Source: JAHBNG01 sp039028975 (GTDB lineage Bacteria; Chloroflexota; Anaerolineae; Caldilineales; Caldilineaceae). Taken from it: a stretch of 64,000 bases of DNA. Below are positions 7,896 through 22,800 of the stretch, in pieces (position 1 is the first letter of the stretch; every line of letters starts with the position of its first letter). Under the pieces are notes generated by a model, which was not told the DNA's origin, ran no database searches, and saw only the letters and a list, made by a program, of their open reading frames with translations. Location of the stretch: assembly GCA_039028975.1 (NCBI GenBank), contig JBCCHB010000003.1, forward strand, positions 62,001 to 126,000, read 5' to 3'. Made by a program: the position numbers and the translations under genes.

Positions 7896-10800
7896 ATGAC
7901 AAATTCCTCTATAGTCGTATCTTCAGCATTTGCGTTGGCACCATCATTGCTGCTTGCTTCACCTACACCAGGCTCTGCCGACGTTTCATCAATGCCATGC
8001 TCTGCGGACGCTTGTTCAGGTTGGTTTTCGGGTGAACCACCAGGCGTTTGTTTCATGCGAGCCAGAACAATCTGTTCCGCTAGCATCACCGCCAGTTGTT
8101 CAATAGACGAATCGATGAAGGCCGTCATGGAGAGTTGAGTATGCAAGGTGCTAGCCACTCGGCTGCGTAACTCAACCGCCATGAGCGAATCCATGCCAAT
8201 ATCGACCAAGCCTTGCTGAGGCGCGGGCCATTCTGGTAGGCGCAGAATTCGTGTAACCACCTCTTGCAGATAGACGGTTAGTTGTTCTTGACACTCCTTG
8301 GCCGATGCACTTTGGAGCTGAGCCAGCAGCTGGCTGTGGTCTTCGCTGTCAGGTTGGTCGTTGGGTTGACTGCTCGCCCGGGCTAATCGACTAAAGCGAG
8401 CCAATAGCCCTACATCCTGGCTCCCATTTTCCGGTTGTCCTGGTACCTGCCGTAAGAATCGCTCCCATCGAATGGGCAAGACCCCCACCTGCCCTTGATG
8501 GGGCCGGTTGGAGAGCGCCAGCAGCGTACCAAAGATCTCTGCGCCTTGCTCAGGGCCAATGGTTCCCATGCCGCTGCCCGCCATTCGCTTCTGCTGATCT
8601 GGATCCAAGCGAGCCGCCATACCCACTTCCGACCAGGCACCCCAACTGATACTCAACCCGGGCAACCCGGCGGCCACCCGCTGCTGCATCAGTCCGTCCA
8701 TAAAGGCATTGGCCGAGGCATAGTTGCTCTGCCCGGCTGCCCCCAACATGGACGTAGCTGAGGAGTAGCAGATGAAGAAGTCCAGTTCCAGGGCTTGGGT
8801 CAAGGTATGAAGATGCCAAGTCCCATTCACCTTGGGGCGCATGACCCGTTCAAAGCGTTCCGTGGATTGTTGGGCCAGTATGCCATCATCCAGCAGGCCA
8901 GCCGCGTGGACAATTCCTCGCAACGGCCCGATCTCGTCACAGGTTGCGAGAAGTCGCTGGACATGCTCCTTTTCGGCAATGTCCGCCTTGACTACGTGGA
9001 TTGCAATGCCTTCTGCCTCTAACTGCTCAATGGCTTCCTTGGCCTCCTCATTGGGGATGCCCCGCCGCCCAGTCAATACCAGGTGCTTGGCCCCGCCGAT
9101 GGCTAATTGTTGGGCCACTTGCAGACCCAAGTCCCCAAGACCACCTGTGATGAGGTAGCTAGCATCAGAGTGAAGTTCAGTAAGGGCAGGCTCCTCAAAG
9201 GAGATGACTACCTTGCCGATGTGTTTGGCTTGCTGCATAAAGCGGAAGGCATCTACGATCTGCTCTGCTGGGAAGACTTGGTGAGGCAGGGGCTGTAGCG
9301 TTTGGGATTCAAATTGAGCCGTCAGTGCATCCCATAATTTGGGGTAGAGGGTGGAATCCTGGGCCAAGGTTTCGCCCAAATCAAAGGGGTGGTAGGCTAC
9401 ATCAGGTCGTCTTTGGGCAGCCTCTTCGGGCGTCCAGATGCCCAGCTTGCCAATTTCGATAAAGCGGCCATCTTGGGCCAAGGCATCAAAGGTAGGCTGG
9501 ATAAAGTCGCCACTCAAGCTATTGAGAACCACATCCACGCCGGCACCATCTGTCTCTTGGTCAATCTCACCCGCAAAGTCAAGGGTTCGTGAATTCAGAA
9601 GATGGTCTACATTTTGAGAGCGTAAGAAATCCCACTTGCCCGTGCTGGCGGTTCCCCAGATCTCGGCACCTGTGGCTTGGGCAATCTGCACGGCGGCTTG
9701 GCCCACACCTCCAGAGGCTGCATGAATTAAGATCTTTTCATCTGCCTGGAGATCGGCTAATTCTTTGAGGCCATACCAGGCTGTCAGGAAGGTTAGGGGG
9801 ACCGTCGCCGCTTCTTCAAAGGTGAGGTCGTCGGGGACTCGGGCAACCGAATCCGCAGTGACGGTGATGTAGCTGGCAAAGCCACCTATAACCAATCCCA
9901 TGACCCGATCACCAGTGACCCATTGGGTAACGCCTTCACCGGCGGCGACGACAACACCCGTACACTCTAACCCCAATCCCACATCTCGGGCACGATGAAT
10001 GCCGAGGACTGTGGCGTAGTATTCCTGCAACATCCCCAGCGCGTTGAGCACATCCCGGAAGTTCAGCCCCACGGCTTTGACCTGGATCTCAATTTCACCG
10101 GGACCGGGCGTCTGGCGTGTCATGGGGACAAAGCTTAGGTTCTCTATGGACCCATACTCGCTCAATTGGAGGCGTACAGGTTGGCGCTCCTCCAATATAC
10201 TTTGTGCTTCTGCGATTCCCTGCCAATGATCCAAGCGTGCCACATAGCGGGTGCCGTTTTGATAGACGACTTGGTTCTCCATCGGACCCAGGGCCAGCCC
10301 AACGTAGAGTTCTTCACTGAGCCTGGCTGCCTGGCCTTCTTGGTCCAGGTGGACATCAAGATCAACGCAAATGCAGCGCAACTGAGGTTGCTCTTGTGAA
10401 ATAGTGCGCCCGAGGCCCCAAAGGGCGCTCGCGGTAGCCTGGGCAAAAGAGGATGAGGGGGTGACCTCGTTTCTGATTTGGCAGCCTTGGGTCACAACCC
10501 ATAAGTGAATCGATATGGTTAATTCGGACAGAGCTTGGGTAAGGTGGAGGAGGCCACTGCTCAGCGTTAATGTCTGGGCAGGCATCGTCTCTTCCTCTGA
10601 AGCGTCATCGAGCGTTCCAAGATAGATGACGCCCATGCTCTCATGTCTCGAGGCAATCTCATGGACGACCTGTATGACCGCAGCAGCATCGCTCGGATCT
10701 ATGATGACTGGCTGTAGGGAGGCTAACTCGCTTGATGGAGAGCCGTTGTGGCTATCCGTGGCGAGATAGATAGGTATACCCTCTTCTTGAATCCGTTGTG

Positions 10801-13800
10801 CAATCTGCTCACTCAGGCCATTTGCGTCTCCCCAAAGCAGCCAACACGCTGGCGATTGAATCGAGTCTACAGTATCGACTGCCCCCTCCGTTGGCGATTC
10901 CTCGGGCAAGGGCATGGCCTCCCAATCGAGCATATAGAGCCAGTCAAGGCGTACGCTGCTTGCTTGGATGGCACTCTGAGGAACGGCCCGTACCTCGTAG
11001 CCGCTGATCTCAGCCAGGGTTTGACCTGATTCAGTGTAGAGAGTGATATCCCATTTGGTTTCACTGCTTTGGCGGACGTGACACCACCAACCCGTGGCCG
11101 AATCTTGGCTGGCCGACGGATAGAGTTGGAGTGTATCCATGGCAAAGGGCAGATGAAGGTCAGTCGATTGGGTAGAAATTTGGTGTCCCCAGCCAACGAC
11201 TTGGAAACAAGCATCGAGTAAGCCAGGGTGCATCAGATAGCCAGCAAGAGTCGGAATGACATCTGGGCGGCCGAATTTGGCCAATAGCTCAACCGATGGA
11301 TTGCTTTCGTCTTCTTGCTCGAATGGCGCATGGCAAACCTCGTCAATCCAGCGAAACGTTGGACCAAAGATGATGGGTGCCTCGTCATCTTGCTCACTGT
11401 CACTATTCCCTGCAGGAATCAAAACTGTACAGCGTTCCTGAAGATTACTCAGGGCGGATTCGTTAGACAGCTGGACAAATTGACCATTGCTCTTGCGCTC
11501 TACGCTACCAGTCACGCTACCAGTCACGCTACCAGTCACGTTGCCGTTCGTCTTACTGTTCACACGGCTGTCCACGCTAACAGCCCCAGTCGCGTGGGTG
11601 AACTGCTGGAAATCCACATCGACCACGGATTTATCAAAACTAATTAATTGAAAGGTTGCTTGTGGCCCATTCCCGCTGACGCCGTTGGCACCCAACGGCG
11701 TAAAGATGACCTGGGCCGTACGCGTCTCATCATCCGCCATAGCCAAGGGTTGGGGAAAGACCACATCCTTGAGTTGATAGACTGGCTGATAATTGACATG
11801 TTCTTGACTAGACACTTCGGCGGCACTCAAAACCATGGCCAGATGGCACGCCCCCGGCGACACAACCATTTCGTAGACTCTGTGATCTGACAGGAATGGA
11901 AGCGCATCTACACTCATGGCTGTCTCGAAGAGGGTCTCCCGAATGGCTGGTGACTCGATCATCTTGTCGATCAGAGGCCGTAGTGCGTCGAGGCGGGGCT
12001 TGCCTTTGGGGGCATCGATCCAGTGACGCTGGCGCTGGAAGGGATAGGTGGGGAGCTGTACTTTCTGCTGTCCAGGTTGGTTGTAAATGGCTGCCCAGTT
12101 AATCTCAACGCCCTGGGTATAGAGTGTTCCCAAGCTTGTAAGCATCTGCTGCCACTCATCTTGGTTTTCGCGTAAAGAGGGTAGAGATATGGGATTGACG
12201 ATTTTGGATTGATGATTTTCGATTTCTCCGTCTGTCGGTGATTCCGTATGCACATTACCATCAACTCTGTCCATCTCATTCGATCCGTAATCGTCAATTG
12301 CTCTTGCCATGCCCAACAACGTTGGCTTGGGGCCAATCTCCAGCAAGATACCAATGCCCTGCTCCTGAACCGTGTGGATGCCATCGGCGAAGCGAACGGC
12401 GTCACGGACGTGGCGCACCCAGTAGTCGGCGGTCATGATCTCGTCTGTAGCGAGTTTACCTGTCACGTTGGAAACCAGCGAGAGTTTGGGACGCTGGTAG
12501 CTGATGCTTTCAGCACTTTGCCGAAACTCCGCCAACATGGGCTCCATAAGCGGTGAATGGAAGGCGTGAGAGACTTTGAGATTGACGATTGACGATTTTG
12601 GATTGACGATTGTTGGGTCTTCGGTGTTTTTGATGTGGCCTTGGCTTTGCAGTTGAGCGATGATGTCGTCTATCGCGTTATTGGAGCCTGATATGACAAC
12701 GCTTTCGGGACCGTTGATGGCGGCGATGGATGCTTCACTTTGGTAGGGTCCAATCGCTTGTTGAGCGGTTATTGCGTCGATCCGTATGGAGACCATCTTG
12801 CCTTCTTCAGGCAAGGCACCCATAAGCCGTCCACGAGCGGCAATCAGCTTCAGCCCATCTTCCAATGTGAAGACGCCTGCCACGCAGGCCGCGGCAATCT
12901 CACCGACGCTATGCCCAATGAGGATATCCGGCTGAATACCCCAGGATTGCCACAATTGAGCCAATGCAACTTCCAGGGCAAAGAGCGCGGGTTGGGTGTA
13001 TTGGGTCTGGTTGAGTGGGTGGCCAGAAGCTGGTGGCTGGTAGCTGGTAGCTGGGTAGAGTAACTCAAGGAGGGATTCTCCCAAGTATTCCCCCAACATT
13101 TCATCACACTGGTCTAGGGTTGCGCGGAAGGTTGGCTCTGTTTCGTAGAGCTGGCGGCCCATGTTAACGTACTGGGATCCTTGACCTGTGAAGAGAAAGG
13201 CAATGGGAGCCGGGCTTTGGAAAGCGGTTCCGTGCAGAATATCCGCTGAGTCTACACTCTGCGCTACCTCAGCGAGTTTGGCCTGTAGGTCACTTAAATC
13301 CGATGCAATGATGGCCAGCCGATGGCTAAAGTGGTTGCGCCCGAGCGCAGCCGTGTAACAGAGGTCACCTAGCTCAATCTCTGGATAGGTCTGCAAATGA
13401 TCGCTGTAACGACCTGCCAAATCCGGCAATGCCGCCCCACCCTTCACTGACAGCGGTAACAAGTGCAGAGTTCTCTCTTTACCCTCTTCTTGCCCACTTG
13501 CCACTTGCCCACTTGCCACCACCACAATGTGCGCATTCGTCCCACTGATGCCAAATGAACTGATCCCCGCAACGTGAGGGTTGCCCTCTTCGCGCTGCGG
13601 CCAAGATCGTAATTCGGTCGGGATCTCGATGGCTACCTCGTCCCACTCAATGTAAGGGTTCGGCTCAGTAAAGTGCAGATGGGGCGGCAACGCGCCATGA
13701 TGTAGGGCTAAAACTGTCTTGATGAACCCTACAATCCCAGCCCCAGCTTCCAAATGGCCTACGTTGGTTTTGACTGACCCTACCAACAAGGGGCTTTCTC

Positions 13801-16800
13801 TCTCTGTTCCAAAGATGGATCCCAACGCCCGAATCTCAATGGGGTCACCAAGCGACGTACCTGTGCCATGGGCTTCAATATAATCCACCTCGTCGGGCGT
13901 TACCTTGGCTGCTGCCAAAGCTTGGCGGAGCAACTTCTCTTGGGCACGCTTATTGGGAACCGTTAACCCGCTGCTGGGACCATCGTGATTGACGGCACTA
14001 CCCTTGATGGTAGCCAGAATCGTGTCTCCATCTCGCTCAGCATCACTCAAGCGCTTCAGCAAGACCATGCCACCGCCTTCACCTCGGCCATAGCCATCTG
14101 CTGCAGCATCAAAGGTCTTACATCGGCCATCGGGCGAAAGCGCCTGCATCTGTGACAATGCGATGTGTGGGAAGGGCGACAGCATCAGGTTGACACCCCC
14201 CGCTATGGCCAGAGCACATTCCCCAGCTCGTAGACTCTGACAGGCTAGATGAAGGGAGACCAGAGATGATGAGCAGGCTGTGTCCACCGCTATGGTTGGT
14301 CCCTGCAACCCTAATGCGTAGGCCAAGCGTCCAGCGGCAACACTATGACCACTGCTTGTTGCGCCGTAGGTTCCAGCATCGCTTGCCAAGCTTGCATCCA
14401 TGTGGGAGAAACTCTGCAGAGTATTAATGGTTTCGTAATCACTAGAACCAATGCCCACAAAGACACCTGTCTGACTATCCACGAGGGAACTTTGGGCTAG
14501 GCCAGCACGCTCCAGGACTTCCCAACTGACTTCTAGTAGCAATCGATGTTGAGGATCCATGCTGACAACTTCTCGCGGAGAGATGCCAAAGAAGAGGGCA
14601 TCAAAATCCTCCACTCCATCCACAAATGCTGCTTCACGCATGTACATCTTTCCCGGCATGGGTTGGTGTGGATCATAGAACTCATCTATGGGCCAGCGGG
14701 ATTCTGGGATCTCCTGAACCATGTCGACGCCATCTTGGAGCAATTGCCAGAAGGCTTCGGGGGTATCGGCACCGGGGAAGCGACAGGCCATGCTGATTAT
14801 GGCAATCGGTTCGTCCATGCCGATGGTGCGATACTCGGTTTTCACCGTTTCAATGGCTTGGGGGTCTGTCAGCTGGAGCAGATCATCCAGAAGATAGGTG
14901 GCCAGCGCGTCAACGGTTGGGAACTCAAAAGCAATGGTGGTGGGTAGGGTTCGATTGAGTCCAAATTCGAGGGCACGCCGTAGCTCCAGGGCCATGAGTG
15001 AATCCATGCCCAGATCCGCAAAACCTGTCGTTCTGTCGGGCAAGGTACCCGACTCGCCACTCATGCCCAAGACGAAGCCCACAACCTCTTGCAGGTGATT
15101 CTTCATATGCTCTAAGCGCCGAGCAACGGGTAGCGCCTCTAACTCTTTGATGAGCGACGCTTGTTCCTCTACTGCATCATGCGCTTGACTCTTCTGGGTG
15201 ACAAAGTTAGTTAGGAAGGGTGGGATGGCCGCGCCAACTGCGCCGATTTGATGCCAGTCCACCGCCATCACACCTATCTGACTGGGCTTGACTTCACCCT
15301 GGCTAAGTAGGTGCGTTAAGGCCGCCAAGCCTACATCTGGTCTGATCAAGTAGGTATCATCTAAAGTCGCTTGAGTCGTTCGGGCAGCCATGCCTACATC
15401 TGCCCAGGCACCCCAGTTGATGCTCATCCCAGGCAATCCCTGCTGCTGGCGATAGTGGGCCAATCCGTCCATGAATCCATTGGCTGCGGCATAGTTGCCT
15501 TGCCCCATGTTTCCCAGCAAGGAAGCTGCCGAAGAGAAGAAGACCATCGTCTCCAAATCCAGCTCTTGAGTCAATTGATGGAGCATCCAACTGCCCTTTA
15601 CTTTGGCCTCCAATACGGTAGCAAAGCGCTCCCAACTTTGGTTGAGGAGAATGCTGTCATCCAAAACACCTGCCGTGTGGAATACCCCTTTTAATTGGAT
15701 CTGATTTTCTTCACGCCTCTCTGCGCCGTTTTCTGTCGCTTTCTTTTCGAATTGTGCAAAGAGATCGCGCATGGCTGCTTCATCGGCCACATCCACCTGG
15801 GCAACTTGGACAGTGACTCCGTTGGCTTCTAATTGGGTGATGGCTTTCTGCTGGCTTTCCCTGGTAATTCCATTACGCCCCGTTAGAATGAGATGGCTTG
15901 CACCCTGTTCTGCCAGCCATTCGGCTACCAGCAGGCCCAATGCCCCCAGCCCACCTGTAATCAGATAGGCTGCGTTGGGGCAGATCAGTGTCTCAGAATC
16001 GGCTGGATGCACTTTGCCTCGTGCCAGACGCGCCACATAGCGAATCCCATTGCGAAAGGCAACCTGCTTTTCGGCTGGTTTCTGCCTGTCTGTTTGCGGT
16101 TGTAAGACTTCAGCCAGCAACGGTTCGGCTATTTTTGCCACGTCCTCTTGCTTATCAATGTCAATTAAGCCGCCCCAGATTTCGTCATGTTCTAAGACAA
16201 CCACCCGACCCAGCCCCCAAAGCGGGGTTTGGTCAAAGCGGATGGCGTCGACCAAATTTGAGTCTCTTTCATCAGAGTAGGTTGACCAAAGTTGCTGGGC
16301 ATTCTGGGTAATCACCCACAGCCTAGGTGACTCACTAAGTGCCGGAGCGTGACTCGATGACTCACCATTTAGAGAAGTACCCGATGAGTTCCCATCGCTT
16401 GCCCCTGCCAAGGTTTGGATAAGCTGAAGCACGCTGTCCAGATTTTTCTCTTGCCTCTGCATCAGCTCGTCTGCGCTGTGGCCGATGGGCGGATTGAGTC
16501 CCCACAGATGGAGCACACCACGCAGCGGTGGATCCTCCGTGCTCTGGGATAAGAGTCGGCTTCTGAGATCAGCCATACCTATTTCCGCCGTAACTGTATC
16601 AACCCGCTCTCCCAATGCACGCAGCTGAGTCGCCACTTCTTCGCCAATCCCGCTACCATCACACAAGATAAGCCATCGGCCAGCCACCAGAGGGGCGGCT
16701 GCTGTGGCATGACCTTGAGAATGGTTTTGTCGCTCCCAATCCACACGATAGAGCATAGACTCTACTTGAGCGGTCGCCTCTTGTTCACGCCCTTCTGCAT

Positions 16801-19800
16801 CCAACGCCATGAGTACCCGGGCGACAATCTCTCGATCCTCTGAGGCAAAGGCACCTCGTGTAGCAATCAGATCGGTCAGTTGCTCAAGGCTAGTCGTTGA
16901 TAACCAGTGGGCAAAGCCGCTTGGGGCTTCTGCACCATTCAATGGCGGCGTGACTGGCTCAATCCAATAACGCTGCTTTTGGAAGGGATACGTGGGAAGC
17001 AATATCCGGTGCCGTTGCTCATTCTGCTCAAAGCCATCCCAATCGATGGAGACCCCGCGTACAAATAGCTGTCCAAGAGAGGTAAGCATCTGATGCCCGT
17101 CGGATTGGTTTTCCCGCAAGCTGGGGAGGGTGACAGGATGAGGGGATGAGGGGGTGGTGGGATGAGGGGGTGACTCTTCTGTCCCTGTCACCTTGTCACT
17201 TCGTCGGTCTGTCACCTTATCTTCCACCATGCCCAACAGCACCGGCTTGGGGCCAATTTCAATGAGGATGTCAATCTCTTGCTCATGGAGGGTCGCGACC
17301 CCATCGGCAAAGCGGACGGCCTCTCGTACATGTCGAACCCAGTAGTCAGCGGTCATGATTTCATCAGTAGCAAGTTTACCTGTCACATTGGAAACTAGAG
17401 AGAGCTTGGGCTGGTGATAGGTGATGCTTTCTGCTACTTGACGGAATTGATCCAGCATGGGATCCATAAGTGGCGAGTGGAAGGCATGAGATACCGTCAA
17501 CCGGCGCGTTTTAACGCCTTCATTCGCTAATTCTTCGGCGACTTTCAAAACGATCTCGCGCCGGCCGGAGATGACCACGCTCGTTGGGCCATTCACGGCG
17601 GCGATTGAAATATCACCCATATGTGATGCAATCGCCTTCTCTACCCGTGCCTCGTCAGCCATGAGGGAAATCATCGCGCCTTCCTGTGGCAAGGCACCCA
17701 TGAGCTGCCCTCGGGCAGCAATGAGTTTGAGACCGTCTTCTAAGCTGAATAGACCCGCCACACAGGCAGCCGCAATCTCGCCTACGCTATGACCAATGAG
17801 AATACTCGGCTCAATGCCCCACGATTGCCACAGTTGGGCCAAAGCCACTTCTAGAGCAAAGAGGGCGGGCTGGGTGTATTGGGTTTGGTCAAGCAGGTTT
17901 GCAGGTGGCAGGTTTGCAGGTGGCAGGTTTGCAGGTTTAGCCTCGTCACTTGCCCACCTGCCCACCTGCCCACTTGCCACTTGCTCCCTATAGAGAATGT
18001 CGAGCAGCGATTCACCGAGATGCTCTTGTAGGATTTGGTCGCACTGGTGCAAGGTGGCACGGAAGATGGGTTCGGTTTCGTAGAGTTCGCGCCCCATATT
18101 AACGTACTGAGATCCCTGGCCAGTAAAGAGGAAGGCAATTTGGGGCGGGTTGGGTGCAACAATGCCGCGCAGAATATCTTTTTTCTCTGTGCCAGACCGG
18201 ATGGAGGCCAACTGGCTTTGCAAATCATCCTGGTCTGTGGCGACAATGGCCAGCCGATGGTTGAACTGATTGCGCCCAACTGCAGCCGTGTAGCATAGAT
18301 CATCTAAACACGCGGTTGGGTGGGTCTGAAGATAGTGGAGATATCGACCCGCTAAATCGGGCAATGCCTCAACGCTCTTGGCCGACAAAGGCAACAGGTG
18401 CAACCCTCTCTTTATCTCTCGAGCTTCTGGCCATTCACTTCCCCCTTCTTCTTGTCCCTCGCTTCTGGGTTCCTCTCCATTCTGCCAACTGGTCACAACC
18501 ATGTGGGCATTGGTACCACTAATGCCAAAGGAGCTAATCCCAGCGACCCGTTTTTCTGTTGGCCATGATCGTAACTCGGTGGGGATATCCAAGGCAAAAT
18601 CATCCCATTCGATGAGCGGGTTGGGGGTATTGAAGTGGAGATGGGGCGGCACTTGTCCATGATGGAGCGCCAGCACAGTTTTAATAAAGCCTGCAATGCC
18701 AGCCGCTGCTTCTAAGTGTCCCACATTGGTCTTAACCGAGCCGATCATCAACGGCTCTTCTCGCTCATCACCAAAGACCGCGCCCAATGCTCGAATCTCA
18801 ATCGGATCACCCAAAGGTGTGCCAGTGCCATGGGCCTCGATGTAGCTCACTTCATTGGGTGAGATTTGGGCTGTCGATAGCGCTTGGTGTAGAAGCTTCT
18901 CCTGGGCCCGTTTGTTGGGAACCGTCAACCCACTGCTAGGGCCGTCGTGGTTGACGGCGCTGCCTTTGATGACCGCTAGAATGGTGTCTCCATCTTCCTC
19001 TGCATCGGAGAGCCGCTTGAGCAGAACCATGCCTCCACCTTCTCCTCGTCCGTATCCGTCGGCAGATGCGTCAAAGGTCTTGCAGCGGCCATCGGGCGAA
19101 AGGGCCTGGATTTGAGAGAGGGCAATATGTAAAAAAGGAGAGAGAATCAGGTTGATGCCGCCAGCCAGAGCTAGATTACATTCACCGGACCGCAGACTTT
19201 GGCAGGCCAGATGCAGCGAAACTAAGGAGGATGAACAGGCTGTATCCACAGCGATTGTTGGTCCTTGCAGACCTAACGTATAGGAGAGTCGACCCGCAGC
19301 AACGCTATTTCCACCATTGGTTACGGCGTGGGTATCCAGGGAGGCCATATCCGCCAGACCGCCGATGACGCCATACTCACCTTCGGCAATGCCTACAAAG
19401 ACACCCGTTTGGCTATCCACTAGCGTACTTTGGGCCAGCCCGGCCCGTTCCAATGCCTCCCAGCTCATTTCGAGGAGTAGCCTCTGCTGTGGATCGATGC
19501 CTACTGCTTCTCGAGGCGCAATCCCAAAGAAGAATGGGTCAAATTGATCGACATCATCAATAAATGCCGCGTTGCGCGTGTACATCTTGCCGGATGCAGG
19601 GCGCTCCGGATCATAGAAGTCATCCACGTCCCAGCGGGAGAGCGGCACTTCCTGCATCATATCCATGCCATTTTGGAGCAACTGCCAGAAGGCTTCGGGC
19701 GTGTCCGCCCCTGGAAAGCGACAGGCCATACTGATGACGGCAATCGGTTCATCCAACCCAATAACTCGGTGAACCGTCTTCTCTGGGCCATGCTTTGGAT

Positions 19801-22800
19801 CACCAGGTATATCTAAAGCCAACACGTCATTGAGTAGATAGGTTGCCAGCTCATCGACCGTGGGATATTCAAAGGCAATGGTGGTGGGCAACGTACAATC
19901 GAGACGCTGTTCCAGATAGCGGAGTAGCTCCAGTGCCATGAGCGAATCCATGCCTAAATCTGCAAAGCCACTGCTCCTATCAGGCAACGCTTCGCTCATG
20001 CCCAGGATCGTCCCAACAACCTGTTGCAAGGTATCAGATAGGTAAGCTAACCGCCGATTAACTGGCAGCGCCTCTAGCTCTTGGACCAAAGATACCTGGC
20101 TGACGGCGGGCTTCTGAGAGGTGACAAAGTTGGCCAAGAAGGGCTGGGAGAATCCACCCATTGTACTACCTGCGGCCTCTATCTGCGCCCAATCTAAGGG
20201 TATGACGCCAACTTGGCCTCGACTGGCAAACCGTGGATTGAGTGCTTTGGTCATGATAGCCATGCCGATTTCAGGCGTTATGAGATGGCTCTCATCTAGG
20301 GCAACGGTCCTAGCAGCCATGCCCGCCATGCCCTTATAGGAAGCCCATGCTCCCCAGTTAATACTCAGGCCGGGCAATCCCTGATGTTGGCGGCGGCGCG
20401 CCAACCCATCCATAAAGGCATTGGCCGCGGCGTAGTTGCCCTGCCCCATGTTCCCCATCAAGGATGTCGAAGAGGAGAAGAAGATCATCAGGTCCAGATC
20501 GGTTTGACGTGTCAACTGGTGGAGTAACCAGCTACCTGTAACCTTAGCCGCCAGCACTGGCGCAAAGCGTTCCCAGCTTTGGTTGAGCAAGATACTGTCA
20601 TCCAGTACGCCCGCCGTGTGAAAGATCCCTTTGAGCGGTCGGGCTTGGGCGGCAATCTGCTCAAAGAGTTCCGTCATCGCTGCTGGATCTGCCACGTCCA
20701 CCTGGGCGACCTGAACCGCCACACCACTGGCTTCTAGCCGGCTAACGGCTTCCTGCTGAGCTTCATTTGTGATGCCTCGTCGCCCTGTGAGAACGAGATG
20801 GGTGGCACCCTGTTCGGCCAACCAATCCGCTACCAATAGCCCAAGGGCACCCAATCCTCCTGTGACTAGGTATAGGGCATCTGCTTGGATAGCATGAGCC
20901 GTTTGGCCAAATGGGGATGGTTGGCTGCGCACCAAACGGGCCACAGAGCGTTTACCCTGTCGGTAAGCAACTTGGGTTTCGCCGTCTGGCTTCGGCTGTA
21001 AAACCTCTGCGAGGATAGCTGTAGCGTTATCGACCGGATCAGTCGAGGCTTCAGCCGCTCCTGGATTGAGTGCGGCTTCTAAGTCAATCAGACCGCCCCA
21101 TAATTCAGCATGTTCTAGGGCGATCACGCGCCCCAGTCCCCATAGGGGCGTCTGGTCAATCGCTACGTCCTCATTTCCTGTTACCTGCTGTGACCCTTCT
21201 GTCACCAACCAGAGGCGTGGCGGCTCCTGACCTGCTGGGATACCCTGGCTCGCTCCCCGCTTTGAGAGCGCCTGCATAATGTGCAAAACGCTACCCAAAT
21301 TCTCTTCCTGCCGTTGCATTCGCTTGGCCACTTCGTCACGTATCGTATCTTGGCTAGAGGCGTCGGTGCTTTCAGCATCCCTATCTTCTGGCTGGATTGA
21401 CCAAAGATGAACGATGCCGCGCAGGGGGCGGTCATTCTCTTCATCCGCCAAGAGGCACTCAATGAGGGGATCCAGCCCGTCCTCCGCCCGGATCAGTTCT
21501 GCTTCCTCACCCATCTCGATTAGCTGACTAACCAGTGCCCGACTGATTTCACCAGCATCACTTAAAATGAACCAGCGCCCCGGCGTTGTGGGGGGAAGAG
21601 GTGCCATAGGCGTTTGCTGCTGTTCCCACCCGATTTCGTAGAGCATGGATTCAACTTGGGCCGTCAGTTGTTGGGTGCGACTTTCCGCATCCAACGTGGT
21701 TAGTACCTTGGTCACCGTTGCTCGTTCGCTGCTTTCAAAGCCTCCCCTGTCGCTGATGAAGTCGGTGAGCTCCTCAATGTCATTGGCGGCTAGCCACTGG
21801 ATAAAGCCATGATCAGCGTTGGAGTCATCGGGCAACCCATCTGTCGGTTCGATCCAATATCGTTGACGCTGGAAGGGGTAGAGCGGCAGGTCGATTTTGG
21901 CGCGCTGGTATGGCTGATCCAACCTCTTCCAATCGATTTCCAAGCCGTGGGTATAGAGCGCGCCCAAGCTTTTGAGCATCTGCTGCCCGTCACTCTGCTC
22001 TTCTCGTAAACTTGGTAGGGTGAGAGGATGAAGGGGTGAGGGGGACACCGCGTTATCTTTTTTCTCTGTTTCATTATTACCCACCATGCCCAGCAGGACT
22101 GGTTTGGGACCAATTTCGAGAAAGACTCCGATTCCTTCTTCGTGTAGTTGTGCGACGCCGTCGGCAAAGCGGACAGCTTCACGAACATGGCGTACCCAAT
22201 AGGCTGACGTGGCGATTTCGCTGCCTGCCACCTTGCCCGTCACGTTGGAGATCAATGAGCGTTTTGGTGCATGGTAGGTGATGCTATTGGCCACCTGCCG
22301 GAAGTCATCCAACATTGGCTCCATGAGGGGCGAATGGAAAGCATGAGAGACAGCTAGATGGGTGATTTTCGTTTGGCGATTTTCGACTGCATCATTGTCC
22401 CGTATCTGAGCAACGACTTTTTCGATGGCGCTCGTCGAACCTGAAAGTACGACACTCTGTGGACCATTGACCGCGGCAATGGAGAGTTCATTCTTGTAAG
22501 GTGCAATCAATTCTTGAACGGTTGCTTCCTCAAGCTTCAATGAAACCATTGTGCCATCTTGAGGCAGCGTGCCCATCAGTCGCCCTCGGGCAGCAATCAA
22601 TTTGAGACCATCTTCTAGACTAAAGACGCCGGCTACGCAGGCGGCTGCAATCTCCCCCACGCTGTGGCCCATAAGCATGTTAGGCTGAATACCCCAGGAT
22701 TGCCACAATTTGGCTAGGGCAACCTCTAAAACAAAGAGGGCAGGTTGGGTATATTGGGTTTGAGAGAGGGGATCGGGAAGCGGGGAGCGGGGGCTGGGCG

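Larger units (their letters stand above)
8055..14820 (-). other. Module E3: KS-AT-DH-ER-KR-ACP
   Basis: Malonyl AT and complete reducing loop, predicted saturated methylene unit; the last polyketide extension before the azole. A GSVT repeat interrupts the DH between its His and Asp motifs. Confidence 0.9.
14865..19760 (-). other. Module E2: KS-AT-KR-ACP
   Basis: Malonyl AT and B-type KR with intact Tyr. Predicted D-beta-hydroxyl. The KR has a charged insert (KKATENGAERREEN) before LKGVFHTAG that its neighbours lack. The AT hinge holds three copies of PANLP encoded by a 15-base repeat. Confidence 0.9.
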
